Made by a program: the position numbers and the translations under genes. From Paenibacillus sp. HGH0039 (lineage in GTDB: Bacteria > Bacillota > Bacilli > Paenibacillales > NBRC-103111), in contig NZ_KE150413.1 in the NCBI RefSeq assembly GCF_000411255.1, positions 223,131-287,130 of the forward strand: a stretch of 64,000 nt of DNA, read 5' to 3'. Of this stretch, positions 17,755-26,894 are shown in pieces. Under the pieces are notes generated by a model. The model saw only the letters and a list, made by a program, of their open reading frames with translations. It did no database searches and was not told where the DNA came from. Within the stretch, counting starts at the first letter, position 1, and the number at the start of each line of letters is the position of its first letter.

Positions 17755-18771
17755 ATGTTTAACGTGCTGAACGATTGGAAAAAAACGGCGGGTAGCATCC
17801 TGCTTGCGGGCCTGCTCGTTCCGGCATCGCTTGCCGGAGCCGCCGCCCCGCCGGAGACGAGTGTTGCGCCTTCCATCGCCGGGGGCACAGCAGGAGGATC
17901 GGAGAGCAGCGTGGTACAGCATGCCGGGGTGAAGCCCGAGGGAGGGCAGGCTGCTCCTGCGGCGGCCAAGAAGAAGAAGGTTCTCGTGATCGGGCTGGAC
18001 GGCACGCGTCCGAACGCTCTGCAAGCCGCCAACGCGGTCAATCTGGACGCGCTCGCCGCCAACGGCGCTTACAGTTGGACGACGAAAGCCAACTCCAACT
18101 ACACGTGGAGCGCGACCGGCTGGTCGACGATCCATACCGGCGTCTGGTACCAGAAGCACGGCGTCACCAACAACAACTGGACGGGCAGCAAATTCGGCCC
18201 GTATCCGTCTCTGATGAAGCGTGCGGAGCTTTACAATCCGGCTCTGTCGACGGCCTCCATCGTACACTGGGGTCCGATCAACGACAAACTGGTGGAAGGC
18301 ATCGACTTGGAGAAAACCGTCGCTACCGATGCCGAAGTGGCCTCCAATACGGTCGATCTGCTGAAAACGGGAAATCCGGACTTTATTTTCCTTCAGTTCG
18401 ACGACATTGATCACGCCGGTCATACGTACGGCTTCAGTCCGAAAGTGTCCCAGTACACAAAAGCGATCGAAGGCGTGGACGCCCAGATCGGCACCATTCT
18501 GGACGCGATTAAAGCCCGCAGCACTTACGCCCAGGAAGACTGGCTCATTCTCGTCAGTACCGATCACGGAGGCAAGGGCACTTCGCACGGCGGCGGCAGC
18601 AGTGAAGAAACGACCATTTTCCTGATCGCGAGCGGAGCAAGCACCGTTAAAGGACAGCTGACGGGAGCGACCTATCAGGCCGACGTTATGGTCACGGCTC
18701 TTAAACATCTCGGCGTGCCGGTCAGCAGCAGCTGGAACTTGGACGGCCGGGCGGTCGGTTTAGTCCAGTAA
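17755..18771 (+). CDS. Secreted alkaline-phosphatase superfamily protein (phosphodiesterase/nucleotide pyrophosphatase type)
   Basis: This 338-residue exported enzyme has an N-terminal signal peptide (GSILLAGLLVPASLAGAAA), then a linker and the alkaline-phosphatase core. Visible motifs are the first metal-binding Asp82 (VLVIGLDGTRPN), the nucleophile region SATGWSTIHTGV, and the metal ligands in FDDIDHAGHTYG and STDHGGKGTSHGG. It should hydrolyse phosphodiester or phosphonate-like bonds outside the cell. It starts at ATG 17755 behind AAAGGAG. It is monocistronic, with a terminator at 18836-18863. Confidence 0.85.
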   Translation: MFNVLNDWKKTAGSILLAGLLVPASLAGAAAPPETSVAPSIAGGTAGGSESSVVQHAGVKPEGGQAAPAAAKKKKVLVIGLDGTRPNALQAANAVNLDALAANGAYSWTTKANSNYTWSATGWSTIHTGVWYQKHGVTNNNWTGSKFGPYPSLMKRAELYNPALSTASIVHWGPINDKLVEGIDLEKTVATDAEVASNTVDLLKTGNPDFIFLQFDDIDHAGHTYGFSPKVSQYTKAIEGVDAQIGTILDAIKARSTYAQEDWLILVSTDHGGKGTSHGGGSSEETTIFLIASGASTVKGQLTGATYQADVMVTALKHLGVPVSSSWNLDGRAVGLVQ

Positions 18772-18835
18772 GAACGGCTCAAGCAGCGAAGTAAAGCGGT
18801 CGAGAACCGCATTGAGGAACAAGATGCAGAAGCAA

Positions 18836-18865
18836 GGTCGGGGAGGAATCCCCGATCTTTTTGAT
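18836..18865 (+). terminator. Terminator after the phosphatase-like gene
   Basis: GGTCGGGGA pairs with TCCCCGATC (one G-U) around GGAA, followed by TTTTT. Confidence 0.85.
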
Positions 18866-19003
18866 GTCCGCGGACATCTGCGCAAAGAACGGAAATTTTA
18901 TTATTTTCTACCGCTTTATCATTTTCCACATCGTCTCCATCCCTTGTCTGTCAAGGACTTTGATCATTTTTCGGGGAGGAGGCGAGAAAAATCCGCAGAT
19001 TTA

Positions 19004-19017
19004 TGAAAACGCTTTAT
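19004..19017 (+). promoter_or_regulatory. Candidate cre (CcpA) site upstream of the sugar importer
   Basis: TGAAAACGCTTTAT matches the catabolite-responsive element pattern WTGNAANCGNWNNCW with one mismatch, 120 bases before the binding-protein gene. Confidence 0.45.
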
Positions 19018-19136
19018 TTACGGAATCTCTCCCGGCTTTCTATACTGGGGATGTGCTGAGGGCGCCAGAAGCCGAACACCGGAAAGCCGGAACGCCTCAA
19101 GCGCAAATCCATCATTGAGGTCAAGGAGGCACAAGT

Positions 19137-20729
19137 ATGACCCGTAAGCTTCTATCGACGTTTTTATCCCTGACGCTGTTTGCGACGATCGCATCGGCGT
19201 GCGCCGGGGGCAAGCAGGAGGGGGCATCTTCTGCAAGTACGAAACCGAGTAGCGCCGCCGCGGCAGACTACGGGGACACGGGCGGGCTCAAGCTTCCGCT
19301 GGTAGACGAACCCGTTACCTTGAACTGGATGCTGGTCAGCGACAATCCGGATCTGAGCAACAAGCTCATCGTGAAGGAAATCGAGAAAAGGACCGGCATC
19401 AAGCTGAACATCCAGGCCTATTCCACCGCCAACTACAAAGATAAATTAAAAGTAGTGATGGCCTCGGGCAAGCTGCCGGACGTGTTTCACGGACTTACAC
19501 CGGCGGAAGCCAACAAATTAGGTTCGCAAGGGGCTCTGACTCCGATCAATTCCCACCTCGACAAGCTGCCTAACTTCAAAAGCCTTTATGTAGATAACAA
19601 AGACAGCAGCTGGGTGATGAAGTCCTGGTCCGACGACAAAGACAACCTCTATACGTGGCCGATTTACAACATCAACCGGGATGTCAATCACGGCTTTCTG
19701 TACCGCAAAGATATTTTCGACAAGCTGGGCATCCCGGAATGGAACACCACCGAGGAATTTTATCAGGCGCTGAAAAAATTGAAAGAAGCGTACCCGACTT
19801 CTTATCCGTACGCGTCCAAAACGAAAGATTATATTTTCCGGGACTGGGCGCCGGGCTGGGGGATCGGCGGAGCGAGTTATCCGGCCGCCTACGACGAGAA
19901 TGCGAAGACGTGGAAGCTTGCTTTTATCCAGCCGGAATATAAGCAAATGCTGGATTTCATGAAGAAGCTGTACAACGAGGGGCTTCTCGATCCCGAATTC
20001 GTCACCGACACCGATGCGTCCTGGACCGCCAAAATGACGACAAACAACAAGTCTTTCGTCACGTTCGACTGGATCGGCCGTCTGGATCTGTTCCATAACC
20101 AGGTCAAGTCCCAGAACCCGGACTACAACCTGCGCTACGGGAATCCGGTAGGACCGACAGGCAAAATCAAGCAGCTCTCCAAGATCGACAATTACGGTAT
20201 CGTCGTATCCAACAACAAGAACAAGGAAGTGGCGCTCAAGCTGCTCGATTACTTGTCCAGCCCGTCCGGAGCGGCATTGGTCACGATGGGCGTCGAAGGA
20301 GAGACCTTCAAGATGGAAGGCGGCAAGGCCTTCTATCCCGAGCTGAAAGACGTGCCGAACGTCGACATCGGCGTCCTCAAGGACCGCTACGGGCTGTGGC
20401 TGGAAGGGATGTACGTCCGCGCGGACAGCCGCAGCGTGTACTACAACTTTACGGAGAAGGAGCAAGAGGCCCAGGACAAGATGGTCAAAAACAACAAGAT
20501 CGACGCGCTGGACCCCGTTCTGAAATTTACCGATCCCGAAACGAAGAAAATCGCCGATGTCCTGACCTCTCTGCAGAAATCCGCCAACGAGTTCAGTACC
20601 AAGTACATTCTGAACAAGAGCTACGGGGACGCGCAGTGGAATGAATGGCTGCAAACGGCCGAGAAAATGGGCGCGTCCGCCTACATTGAAGCTTACAACA
20701 ACGCGCAGAAACGGTTTGACAGCAAATAA
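19137..20729 (+). CDS. Carbohydrate ABC transporter substrate-binding lipoprotein (family 1)
   Basis: This 530-residue extracellular binding protein is of the YtcQ/LipO class common in Paenibacillus. The lipobox is IASAC near residue 20, then a Ser/Ala linker. The mature protein carries the EIEKRTGIKLNIQAYSTANYKDKLKVVMASGKLPDVF segment typical of family 1 sugar-binding proteins. It starts at ATG 19137 behind CAAGGAGG. It is followed by two permeases and a membrane AraC sensor; the ATPase is presumably a shared MsmX-type protein elsewhere. The sugar (probably an oligosaccharide) is not identified. Confidence 0.9.
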   Translation: MTRKLLSTFLSLTLFATIASACAGGKQEGASSASTKPSSAAAADYGDTGGLKLPLVDEPVTLNWMLVSDNPDLSNKLIVKEIEKRTGIKLNIQAYSTANYKDKLKVVMASGKLPDVFHGLTPAEANKLGSQGALTPINSHLDKLPNFKSLYVDNKDSSWVMKSWSDDKDNLYTWPIYNINRDVNHGFLYRKDIFDKLGIPEWNTTEEFYQALKKLKEAYPTSYPYASKTKDYIFRDWAPGWGIGGASYPAAYDENAKTWKLAFIQPEYKQMLDFMKKLYNEGLLDPEFVTDTDASWTAKMTTNNKSFVTFDWIGRLDLFHNQVKSQNPDYNLRYGNPVGPTGKIKQLSKIDNYGIVVSNNKNKEVALKLLDYLSSPSGAALVTMGVEGETFKMEGGKAFYPELKDVPNVDIGVLKDRYGLWLEGMYVRADSRSVYYNFTEKEQEAQDKMVKNNKIDALDPVLKFTDPETKKIADVLTSLQKSANEFSTKYILNKSYGDAQWNEWLQTAEKMGASAYIEAYNNAQKRFDSK

Positions 20730-20816
20730 GCACGCCTTTCATAAAGAAACAGAGCAAAGACGGACGGCATCCGCGTTTCTGGCGGGTGCCCCTCCGCCTT
20801 GAAGGAGGTACCCTGC

Positions 20817-21782
20817 ATGCAACCGGCACAGTCCGAGCTGGCCCCGACGGCGGTCAGCCAATCGAAACGTTCCAAAGGAGCCGAAATTTTGCGGCACATC
20901 AAGAGGGACCGCCAGCTCCTGCTTTTGTTCATTCCCTGTATCGTCTTCTTCATCCTGTTTCGCTACGGCCCCCTGTACGGGCTGATTATCGCGTTTAAAA
21001 ATTACAACGTCTATGAAGGCATCCTGGGCAGCGAATGGGTGGGACTGGAGCATTTCAAAGCGTTTTTCTCCAGCCAAGATTTCTGGATGCTGTTCCGCAA
21101 CACGATCCTGCTCGGTTTGTTTACTCTCTTGTGGGGCTTTCCGTTTCCGATCCTGTTCGCCCTGCTGCTCAACGAAGTGCGCCTGCAATTTTTCAAAAAG
21201 ACGGTGCAGACTTTAAGCTATCTGCCTGCGTTCCTGTCCGTCGTCATTATCTCCTCCATGATTATCGATTTCCTGTCGCCGACCCGGGGGCTGCTCAATA
21301 CGATTATCGAGGCGCTCGGCTTTACCAGGACCTATTTCCTGATCGACCCGGAATGGTTCCGTACGATTTACGTGTCCTCGGAAATTTGGGCGACGATCGG
21401 ATACGACGCCATTATATATCTGGCTGCAATCGCCGGCGTCAGTCCGACCTTGTACGAAGCGGCTCGCGTGGATGGCTGTAAGCGATTCCAAATGATGCGC
21501 TATATCACGATTCCGAGTATTTTGCCGACCCTTACGATCATGTTCATCCTGAAAACGGGCGCGATGTTCCGGATCGGCTACGAGAAGGTGCTTCTGCTCT
21601 ACAACCCGATGACCTACGATGTGGCGGACGTGTTCTCCACGTATGTCTACCGCAAAGGTCTGCTTGAAACGAACTACAGCTATGCCGCTGCCGTAGGATT
21701 GTTCGAAGCGCTAGTCGCGCTCGTGATGCTGCTGGTCAGCAATATGATCAGCCGGAGAGCAGGAGGCAGCAGCTTATGGTAA
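20817..21782 (+). CDS. Carbohydrate ABC transporter permease (LplB/YteP type)
   Basis: This 321-residue permease starts at ATG 20817, 7 bases after AAGGAGGT; the in-frame TTG at 20799 precedes the ribosome site and is not used. The hydrophobic segment LLLLFIPCIVFFILFRYGPLYGLIIAFKNYN and the EAA loop (SPTLYEAARVDGCKRFQMMRYITIPSI) are diagnostic. It pairs with the next permease, whose start overlaps its stop. Confidence 0.92.
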   Translation: MQPAQSELAPTAVSQSKRSKGAEILRHIKRDRQLLLLFIPCIVFFILFRYGPLYGLIIAFKNYNVYEGILGSEWVGLEHFKAFFSSQDFWMLFRNTILLGLFTLLWGFPFPILFALLLNEVRLQFFKKTVQTLSYLPAFLSVVIISSMIIDFLSPTRGLLNTIIEALGFTRTYFLIDPEWFRTIYVSSEIWATIGYDAIIYLAAIAGVSPTLYEAARVDGCKRFQMMRYITIPSILPTLTIMFILKTGAMFRIGYEKVLLLYNPMTYDVADVFSTYVYRKGLLETNYSYAAAVGLFEALVALVMLLVSNMISRRAGGSSLW

Positions 21783-22654
21783 CCGCAAAGGGAAGCAAAC
21801 TCCGCAAATTCGGTCTTTTCGATCTGATGAATGTGATCATTCTCAGCCTGGTCGCGGCCGCAACCGTCTATCCGGTGCTCTACATCATCGCGATTTCGTT
21901 CAGCGATTCGGCTTACATCGTGCAGAACAAAGTGTTCCTGTGGCCCCGCGGATTCAACCTGGACGCTTACAAGGAGATTTTGCAAAATCCGCGTATTCCG
22001 CGCGCCTACCTCAATACGATTCTGTACACGGGCGTGGGCACTTTCATCAACCTGCTGATGACGGCGGTGGCCGCTTATCCGCTTTCCCGGAAGACGTTCT
22101 TCGGGCGGAAATATTTTATGATCGCGATTGTGATCACGATGTTCTTGAACGGCGGCATTATCCCGACCTACATCGTCGTGCAGAAGCTCCACCTGCTGGA
22201 TTCCATCTGGGCCCTCGTGCTGCCCAACGCGATCTGGACGATCGAACTGCTGATTCTCAAAAGCTTTTACGAGTCGATGTCCTCGTCCTTGCGTGAATCC
22301 GCTCTGATCGACGGCGCCTCGGAGTACCGGATTCTGTTCAGCATCATTATCCCGCTGTCCAAGCCGGCACTCGCTTCCATCGGCCTGTTCTACTTCATGG
22401 GCCATTGGAACAGCTTTTTCCTGCCGCTTATTTATCTCAACGACGCCAACCTCTATCCGCTGCAGGTGGTGCTCCGGGATATGCTTATCTTCGATCAGGC
22501 CAAGGAATCGGGGCTGGTGGACCAAGCCGCGCTGACACCGGAGGCGATGAAAAACGCCACCATCTTCATTTCGATGATTCCGGTGCTGCTGATTTATCCG
22601 TTCGCCCAGAAATATTTCGCCAAGGGCATTATGCTTGGCTCCGAAAAAGGCTAG
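21776..22654 (+). CDS. Carbohydrate ABC transporter permease (YtcP type)
   Basis: This 292-residue partner permease has six helices. The EAA loop SSLRESALIDGASEYRILFSIIIPLSKPAL lies in the second half, and it ends FAQKYFAKGIMLGSEKG, typical of the YtcP group. The start ATG 21776 lies behind GCAGGAGGCAGC and overlaps the stop of the previous permease, indicating translational coupling. Confidence 0.92.
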   Translation: MVTAKGSKLRKFGLFDLMNVIILSLVAAATVYPVLYIIAISFSDSAYIVQNKVFLWPRGFNLDAYKEILQNPRIPRAYLNTILYTGVGTFINLLMTAVAAYPLSRKTFFGRKYFMIAIVITMFLNGGIIPTYIVVQKLHLLDSIWALVLPNAIWTIELLILKSFYESMSSSLRESALIDGASEYRILFSIIIPLSKPALASIGLFYFMGHWNSFFLPLIYLNDANLYPLQVVLRDMLIFDQAKESGLVDQAALTPEAMKNATIFISMIPVLLIYPFAQKYFAKGIMLGSEKG

Positions 22655-22731
22655 AAGGGATGCCCGGTCGGATGTCGAAGATTAAGGGAACTAACAGCGT
22701 CATTTCCGTTAAAGAGCGAGGGGGACGGAAT

Positions 22732-25011
22732 ATGCCGAGGATCCGCTGGAAAGTGAACATGGGGCTGCTGAAGATTTTCTTTTCGCTTCTGCTCGTGGCC
22801 GTTGTCATGTTCGCATCCAATTACTTGGTCTTCGAGAATTCGATCTCGGGTATTTATCGTCAAGTCAGCGAGAATAACAAACTGGTTGTGAAGCACGTCA
22901 TCCGGTCGTTCGATCAGGCTTTCAAAGAAATGAACGACCTCATCTATTCGATCCACGCCCTGCCCTACAAGTCTTGGGAGGTGATGGAGGATGACCGGAT
23001 CAACATGAACGACGTGTATCTGATGCAGAAAAACATGACGACCCTGGTGTCATCGATGGATTATCTGGAAGAAGTCGTTCTGTTCGAGAAAGGGTCCGCC
23101 TTTGCGATTACTTCACAAGGGACGACGAATTTGCAGGCGCTCTTCAACGAGCAGTACCGGCACGATACGTACAACGCGGAGTACTGGAAGTCTTTTGCCG
23201 AGACGAACCGGACGCAGAAAGTGATTCCTGCAAGCGTATTCAAGGTGAAAGTGGCGGACCGGCTAGTCCAGAACCGCAATCTCATCGTGCTGATGGGAAG
23301 CAATCAGATTTCGACTTACAACATTATGCTGCTGATCGACGTGGATAAGCTGCTGAAGCATGTCAACCAGACCGCGATGATGCAGGGCACTTCCCTGATG
23401 GTGATGGATTCCGAGCGCAACCGTATTCTGAGTACGGACCCGGAGTGGGATCTCGTGGAAATGCTGAACGAGGTGTATTTTAACCCGGGGCAGGAAGCGA
23501 CGGTCAAAAGCCGGGATTACGAGTATCTGTTTTATAAATCCGACTATAACGATTTTATTTATATTGATAAAATGCCGGTGGAACTGGCGGGCACCGCGCC
23601 GGTAGTCGCCTGGAACCGGATGATCATGATTATCGCCATTCTGGCGGCGGTAGGTCTTTCCATCCTGCTCAGTCACTACCTGTACCGGCCGATCCGGGAT
23701 CTGGTCCGCCTGCTGGGCGGCAAAAACTCGGGACCGCAGGCGGATTACAGCCGTATCCGAAGCGGCATCGAGCAGATCCAGCTGGAGAATGCCTCCGTCA
23801 AAATCCAGATGGAGACGGTGCATTCCGAAATCCGGCGCGGCGTGTTCCTGCATGCCCTCGACGAATTCTCGCATTCGCGCGAATTCGAGAACCGGATGCA
23901 GCACATCTTCGCGGATTTCTTCCAGACGGGCCAATTCATGATGGCCGCCATTCATCTGCGGCCGAAGGAAAGCCCGGAAGCCGGAAGCGAACCGCCGGCG
24001 CCGCTGCGGGCCGCTTCCCTGGAGCAGGCGCTGCAGGCCGTGCTGCGTGAAGCGGCCGGAGAGGCCGGCGGCCACTGCGCCGTTTTCCACGCGGGAAGCC
24101 TGCAGTTCCTGGCGCTGATCGGCCTCGACCGGCCTTCGGACCGCGAGCCGGTCATCCGGCGCATGGGGCAGATGCTGAAGCAGGCCGGGAGCGGACCGCT
24201 GAAGGACGTCGCCGTCATGGCGGCCGTCAGCAGGCTTTACGCCTCCAAGATCCAGTACTGCCAGGACGCTTACCGCGAGGTTAAGCGGGGCCTGATGTAC
24301 CGGGATCTCTCGGAGGCAAGCCCCGTCACGGATACGCAGGCGATCCGGTATACGTGGAAGGTGTATTTCCCGCTGCATGAAATCGAGAAGCTCTCCAACC
24401 ATCTCGCGGGCGGGAACGTAGAGGCATGCCTAGCGATGATCCGCGACATTCTGGTGAAGAATGCGGAGCGGCATGTCCACCATCACCAGCTCGTTCCCGT
24501 CGCCGAGTGCATGTATTATCACATGCAGCAATATGTGGAGCCGGGCAAAGTCGACCAGCAGGAGCTGATCCGAATGCAGGACGGCTTCATCCGGTCGGTT
24601 CATCACGCGGTGGACTACCGGGAGATCGAAACCGCGCTGGAATATGCCGCGCGCCGCTTTGCGGAATGGCGGAAACCGGCAGGAGACACGAAGCTGGAAG
24701 CGGAATTCATCGCACAGTATATCAACATGCATTACAAGGAAAATCTGCACCTGGATCATATGGCCGAGCTGCTGGGGACGACCCCGAAATATTTCTCGAA
24801 CTACTTCAAGAAAGCGTTCGGCATCAATTTCGTGGAATATCTCAACAAGGTCCGGATGGCGCACGCCAAGGAATGGCTGAAAACGACCGACTGGTCGGTT
24901 GCGGAAATCGGCGAGAAGTCGGGGTATCTCAATTCGTCGACCTTTACAAGCACGTTTAAAAAATACAACGGCATTTCGCCCAGCGAATACCGCAGGAAGT
25001 CGATTTCCTGA
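22732..25011 (+). CDS. Membrane sensor-AraC family transcriptional regulator
   Basis: This 759-residue regulator has a transmembrane helix near residues 10-30 (LLKIFFSLLLVAVVMFASNYLVF), an extracellular sensing domain of about 260 residues, and a second helix (MIMIIAILAAVGLSILLSHYLY). A cytoplasmic linker follows, then a C-terminal AraC double helix-turn-helix (LDHMAELLGTTPKYFSNYFKKAFG, then VAEIGEKSGYLNSSTFTSTFKKYNG). This architecture sits next to YtcQ/LplB/YtcP importers in Paenibacillus and activates them on sensing the sugar. ATG 22732 follows GAGGGGGACGG. An in-frame ATG at 22672 is possible but has a weaker site. Confidence 0.88.
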   Translation: MPRIRWKVNMGLLKIFFSLLLVAVVMFASNYLVFENSISGIYRQVSENNKLVVKHVIRSFDQAFKEMNDLIYSIHALPYKSWEVMEDDRINMNDVYLMQKNMTTLVSSMDYLEEVVLFEKGSAFAITSQGTTNLQALFNEQYRHDTYNAEYWKSFAETNRTQKVIPASVFKVKVADRLVQNRNLIVLMGSNQISTYNIMLLIDVDKLLKHVNQTAMMQGTSLMVMDSERNRILSTDPEWDLVEMLNEVYFNPGQEATVKSRDYEYLFYKSDYNDFIYIDKMPVELAGTAPVVAWNRMIMIIAILAAVGLSILLSHYLYRPIRDLVRLLGGKNSGPQADYSRIRSGIEQIQLENASVKIQMETVHSEIRRGVFLHALDEFSHSREFENRMQHIFADFFQTGQFMMAAIHLRPKESPEAGSEPPAPLRAASLEQALQAVLREAAGEAGGHCAVFHAGSLQFLALIGLDRPSDREPVIRRMGQMLKQAGSGPLKDVAVMAAVSRLYASKIQYCQDAYREVKRGLMYRDLSEASPVTDTQAIRYTWKVYFPLHEIEKLSNHLAGGNVEACLAMIRDILVKNAERHVHHHQLVPVAECMYYHMQQYVEPGKVDQQELIRMQDGFIRSVHHAVDYREIETALEYAARRFAEWRKPAGDTKLEAEFIAQYINMHYKENLHLDHMAELLGTTPKYFSNYFKKAFGINFVEYLNKVRMAHAKEWLKTTDWSVAEIGEKSGYLNSSTFTSTFKKYNGISPSEYRRKSIS

Positions 25012-25327
25012 CGGGGATGCGGAAAGAGGTTCAGGTGGTCAAGGATCGCTTGAAGCGAGGAACGAAGATTGCCTGGAGAAAGGTTGACCGGGGCGATAGT
25101 GAGCGGCATTAAGATGAAAGTGTATAAGATAGCTGAATGAAGATTAACGGCGGCCGGATTAAAGGCAGCAAGCTTATCTTCCACATGAAGTTTAATGAGG
25201 CCAAGATTATGTCCATCCGGATAAAACAACTACCCAAACCTTAACGCGGCACAATGACTCACGGCGCAATAGTTAATGAAGCGTAATTAAAAACGCCCTA
25301 ACTAAAGACATAAAGATTAGCGAGAAC
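25012..25327. other. Intergenic stretch without a supported gene
   Basis: This is AT-richer than its surroundings. It contains only very short frames, for example a 35-codon one beginning at 25137 with no ribosome site. No hairpin terminator with a T-run was found after the AraC gene. Confidence 0.4.
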
Positions 25328-25492
25328 ATGAATAACGAAACTACATGCACTGCGAATGACGAGACATCGAATGACGAGACAACGAATAACGAGACAACGA
25401 ATAACGACACAGCGCTTGTCCCCGGGATACCCCGCCCGAATACCACTCTCTCCATAAGCAGGCTGCAATCGGGCGGACATACGGGAAGCTGA
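25328..25492 (+). CDS. Possible small Asn/Thr/Glu-rich repeat protein (54 residues)
   Basis: A 54-codon frame from ATG 25328 to TGA 25490-25492 covers a four-copy 15-bp repeat, giving pentapeptides NDETS, NDETT, NNETT, NNDTA. The ribosome site is weak (AGCGAGA). Because the unit is a multiple of three, the opposite strand is also open across it, which weakens the case. It is either a small hydrophilic repeat protein or an untranslated minisatellite. Confidence 0.25.
   Translation: MNNETTCTANDETSNDETTNNETTNNDTALVPGIPRPNTTLSISRLQSGGHTGS
25354..25413. repeat. Four tandem copies of a 15-bp unit
   Basis: Units at 25354, 25369, 25384 and 25399 follow GAATRACGAGACAAC with one to three differences each. 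Confidence 0.9.
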
Positions 25493-25516
25493 CGAAGGGT
25501 ATGGAGGAAAAAGCAA

Positions 25517-26515
25517 ATGAAATGCGTTGCGGCACAACACGGAAAAATTGTTCTGCGTGAACTGGAGGAACCGCAGCTCCTTCCGGGGCATATTCTGATC
25601 CGGACGGAGTATTCCGCGATCAGCCCCGGAACGGAGCTGTCGATGCTCCGCCGGTCCGGCGATACGCCGGTCGAGCTGGGCTACAGCGCGGTCGGCATCG
25701 TCGCGCAGACCGGCGAGGGCGTCCGCGGTCTGGAGCCGGGACAGCGCGTCGCTTGTTACGGCGCCCCTTACGTCCGGCACGCCGAGACGCTGGCCGTTCC
25801 GGCGAACCTGGCCGCCCCGGTGCCGGATCACGTCCGGCCGGAGGAGGCGGCGTTCGCCGGGCTGGGCGCCATCGCGATCCACGCGCTGCGTACGGCCGAC
25901 CTGCGGTTCGGCGAGTCCGTCGTCGTGGTCGGGCTCGGCATCCTCGGCAACCTGACGGCGCAGATCGCCTCCGCCGCCGCTATCCGGACGGCGGGCCTGG
26001 ACCTCGACGCCGGACGCGCGGAGCGGCTGCGCACCGGCGGCGTGGAGGCGTTCGCCGACGCCGATGAGCTGGAAGCGCAGCTCGCGCGGGTGACCGGCGG
26101 CCTCGGCGCCGACAGCGTCCTGCTCTGCGTGGGCGGCGACGGCGAGCCGCTGATCAACCGCGCGTTCGGCTGGCTGCGGGACCGCGGCTCGGTCGTCCTT
26201 GTCGGCGACGTGAGCGCGAATTTCTCGCGCGGCCAGATGTTCGGCAAGGAGGCCCGCGTGCTGATCTCCCGGGCGGGAGGCCCCGGACGCTACGACCCGA
26301 TGTACGAGCGCGACAACCGGGATTACCCCGTCGGTTACGTCCGCTGGACGGAAGGCCGCAATACCGCGGAGTACATCCGTCTGCTCGCGGAAGGCCGCAT
26401 CTCGGCGGCCCCGCTGCTGACCTCGCTTCCGTTCGGCCGGGCCGCGGAAGCGTACGAAAACTTCCGCGGCAGCGAACCGGCGCTCGGTATGCTGCTCCGG
26501 TACGGAGCGGACTAA
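25517..26515 (+). CDS. MDR-type zinc-dependent alcohol dehydrogenase-like oxidoreductase
   Basis: This 332-residue medium-chain dehydrogenase/reductase has the N-terminal GroES-like half with ISPGTEL and LGYSAVGIV, then a Rossmann domain (VVVVGLGILGN near residue 138). It lacks the four-cysteine structural zinc loop, and the usual catalytic cysteine position reads S-P-G-T-E, as in the BchC-like or sugar-dehydrogenase-like subgroup. The start ATG 25517 lies behind GGAGGAAAAA. Its GC content is visibly higher than that of its neighbours. The substrate is unknown. Confidence 0.8.
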   Translation: MKCVAAQHGKIVLRELEEPQLLPGHILIRTEYSAISPGTELSMLRRSGDTPVELGYSAVGIVAQTGEGVRGLEPGQRVACYGAPYVRHAETLAVPANLAAPVPDHVRPEEAAFAGLGAIAIHALRTADLRFGESVVVVGLGILGNLTAQIASAAAIRTAGLDLDAGRAERLRTGGVEAFADADELEAQLARVTGGLGADSVLLCVGGDGEPLINRAFGWLRDRGSVVLVGDVSANFSRGQMFGKEARVLISRAGGPGRYDPMYERDNRDYPVGYVRWTEGRNTAEYIRLLAEGRISAAPLLTSLPFGRAAEAYENFRGSEPALGMLLRYGAD

Positions 26516-26894
26516 GGGCGGGTCCGCTTAGCCTCCGCTTGCCGTCCGGACCGACCCCTTGACCGGCGGCTCGAGGCCTGCCCATGCGGAGCGGCCCCTT
26601 GACCGGAAGAGGCTTTTACACGCGGAATGAACGGCTGCGGCGGCATGAGACGGCCAATGCGGCATCCTCGGATGGAATCTCCGGGAGCAGGCCGCTTCCA
26701 GTTAAATCATAACGTCGACAAAGCGAAACCGATCCTTGTCCCAAGGTGACGTTTCGCTTATTTGTATCCTTTTTTTTGCGGGCACCGGTATTCCCGGTAT
26801 TTCTCAGGTCCTCCATCAAAAAAACGTAACAATTTTAGATTAAGATTGGAGTCGTAAAGGTACCTAATAGATACACGAAGGGGGTCGGAGGGCG
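26516..26894. other. Intergenic region with one hairpin
   Basis: No gene is supported here. A hairpin pairs AAGCGAAAC (26721-26729) with GTTTCGCTT (26751-26759), with an inner CCTTG/CAAGG pair. It is followed, about ten bases later, by a run of eight T, so it may terminate the oxidoreductase transcript. Confidence 0.45.

Noticed and set aside
25354-25413. 15-bp repeats considered as replication iterons
   Set aside because: Only four copies, no DnaA boxes or replication genes nearby.
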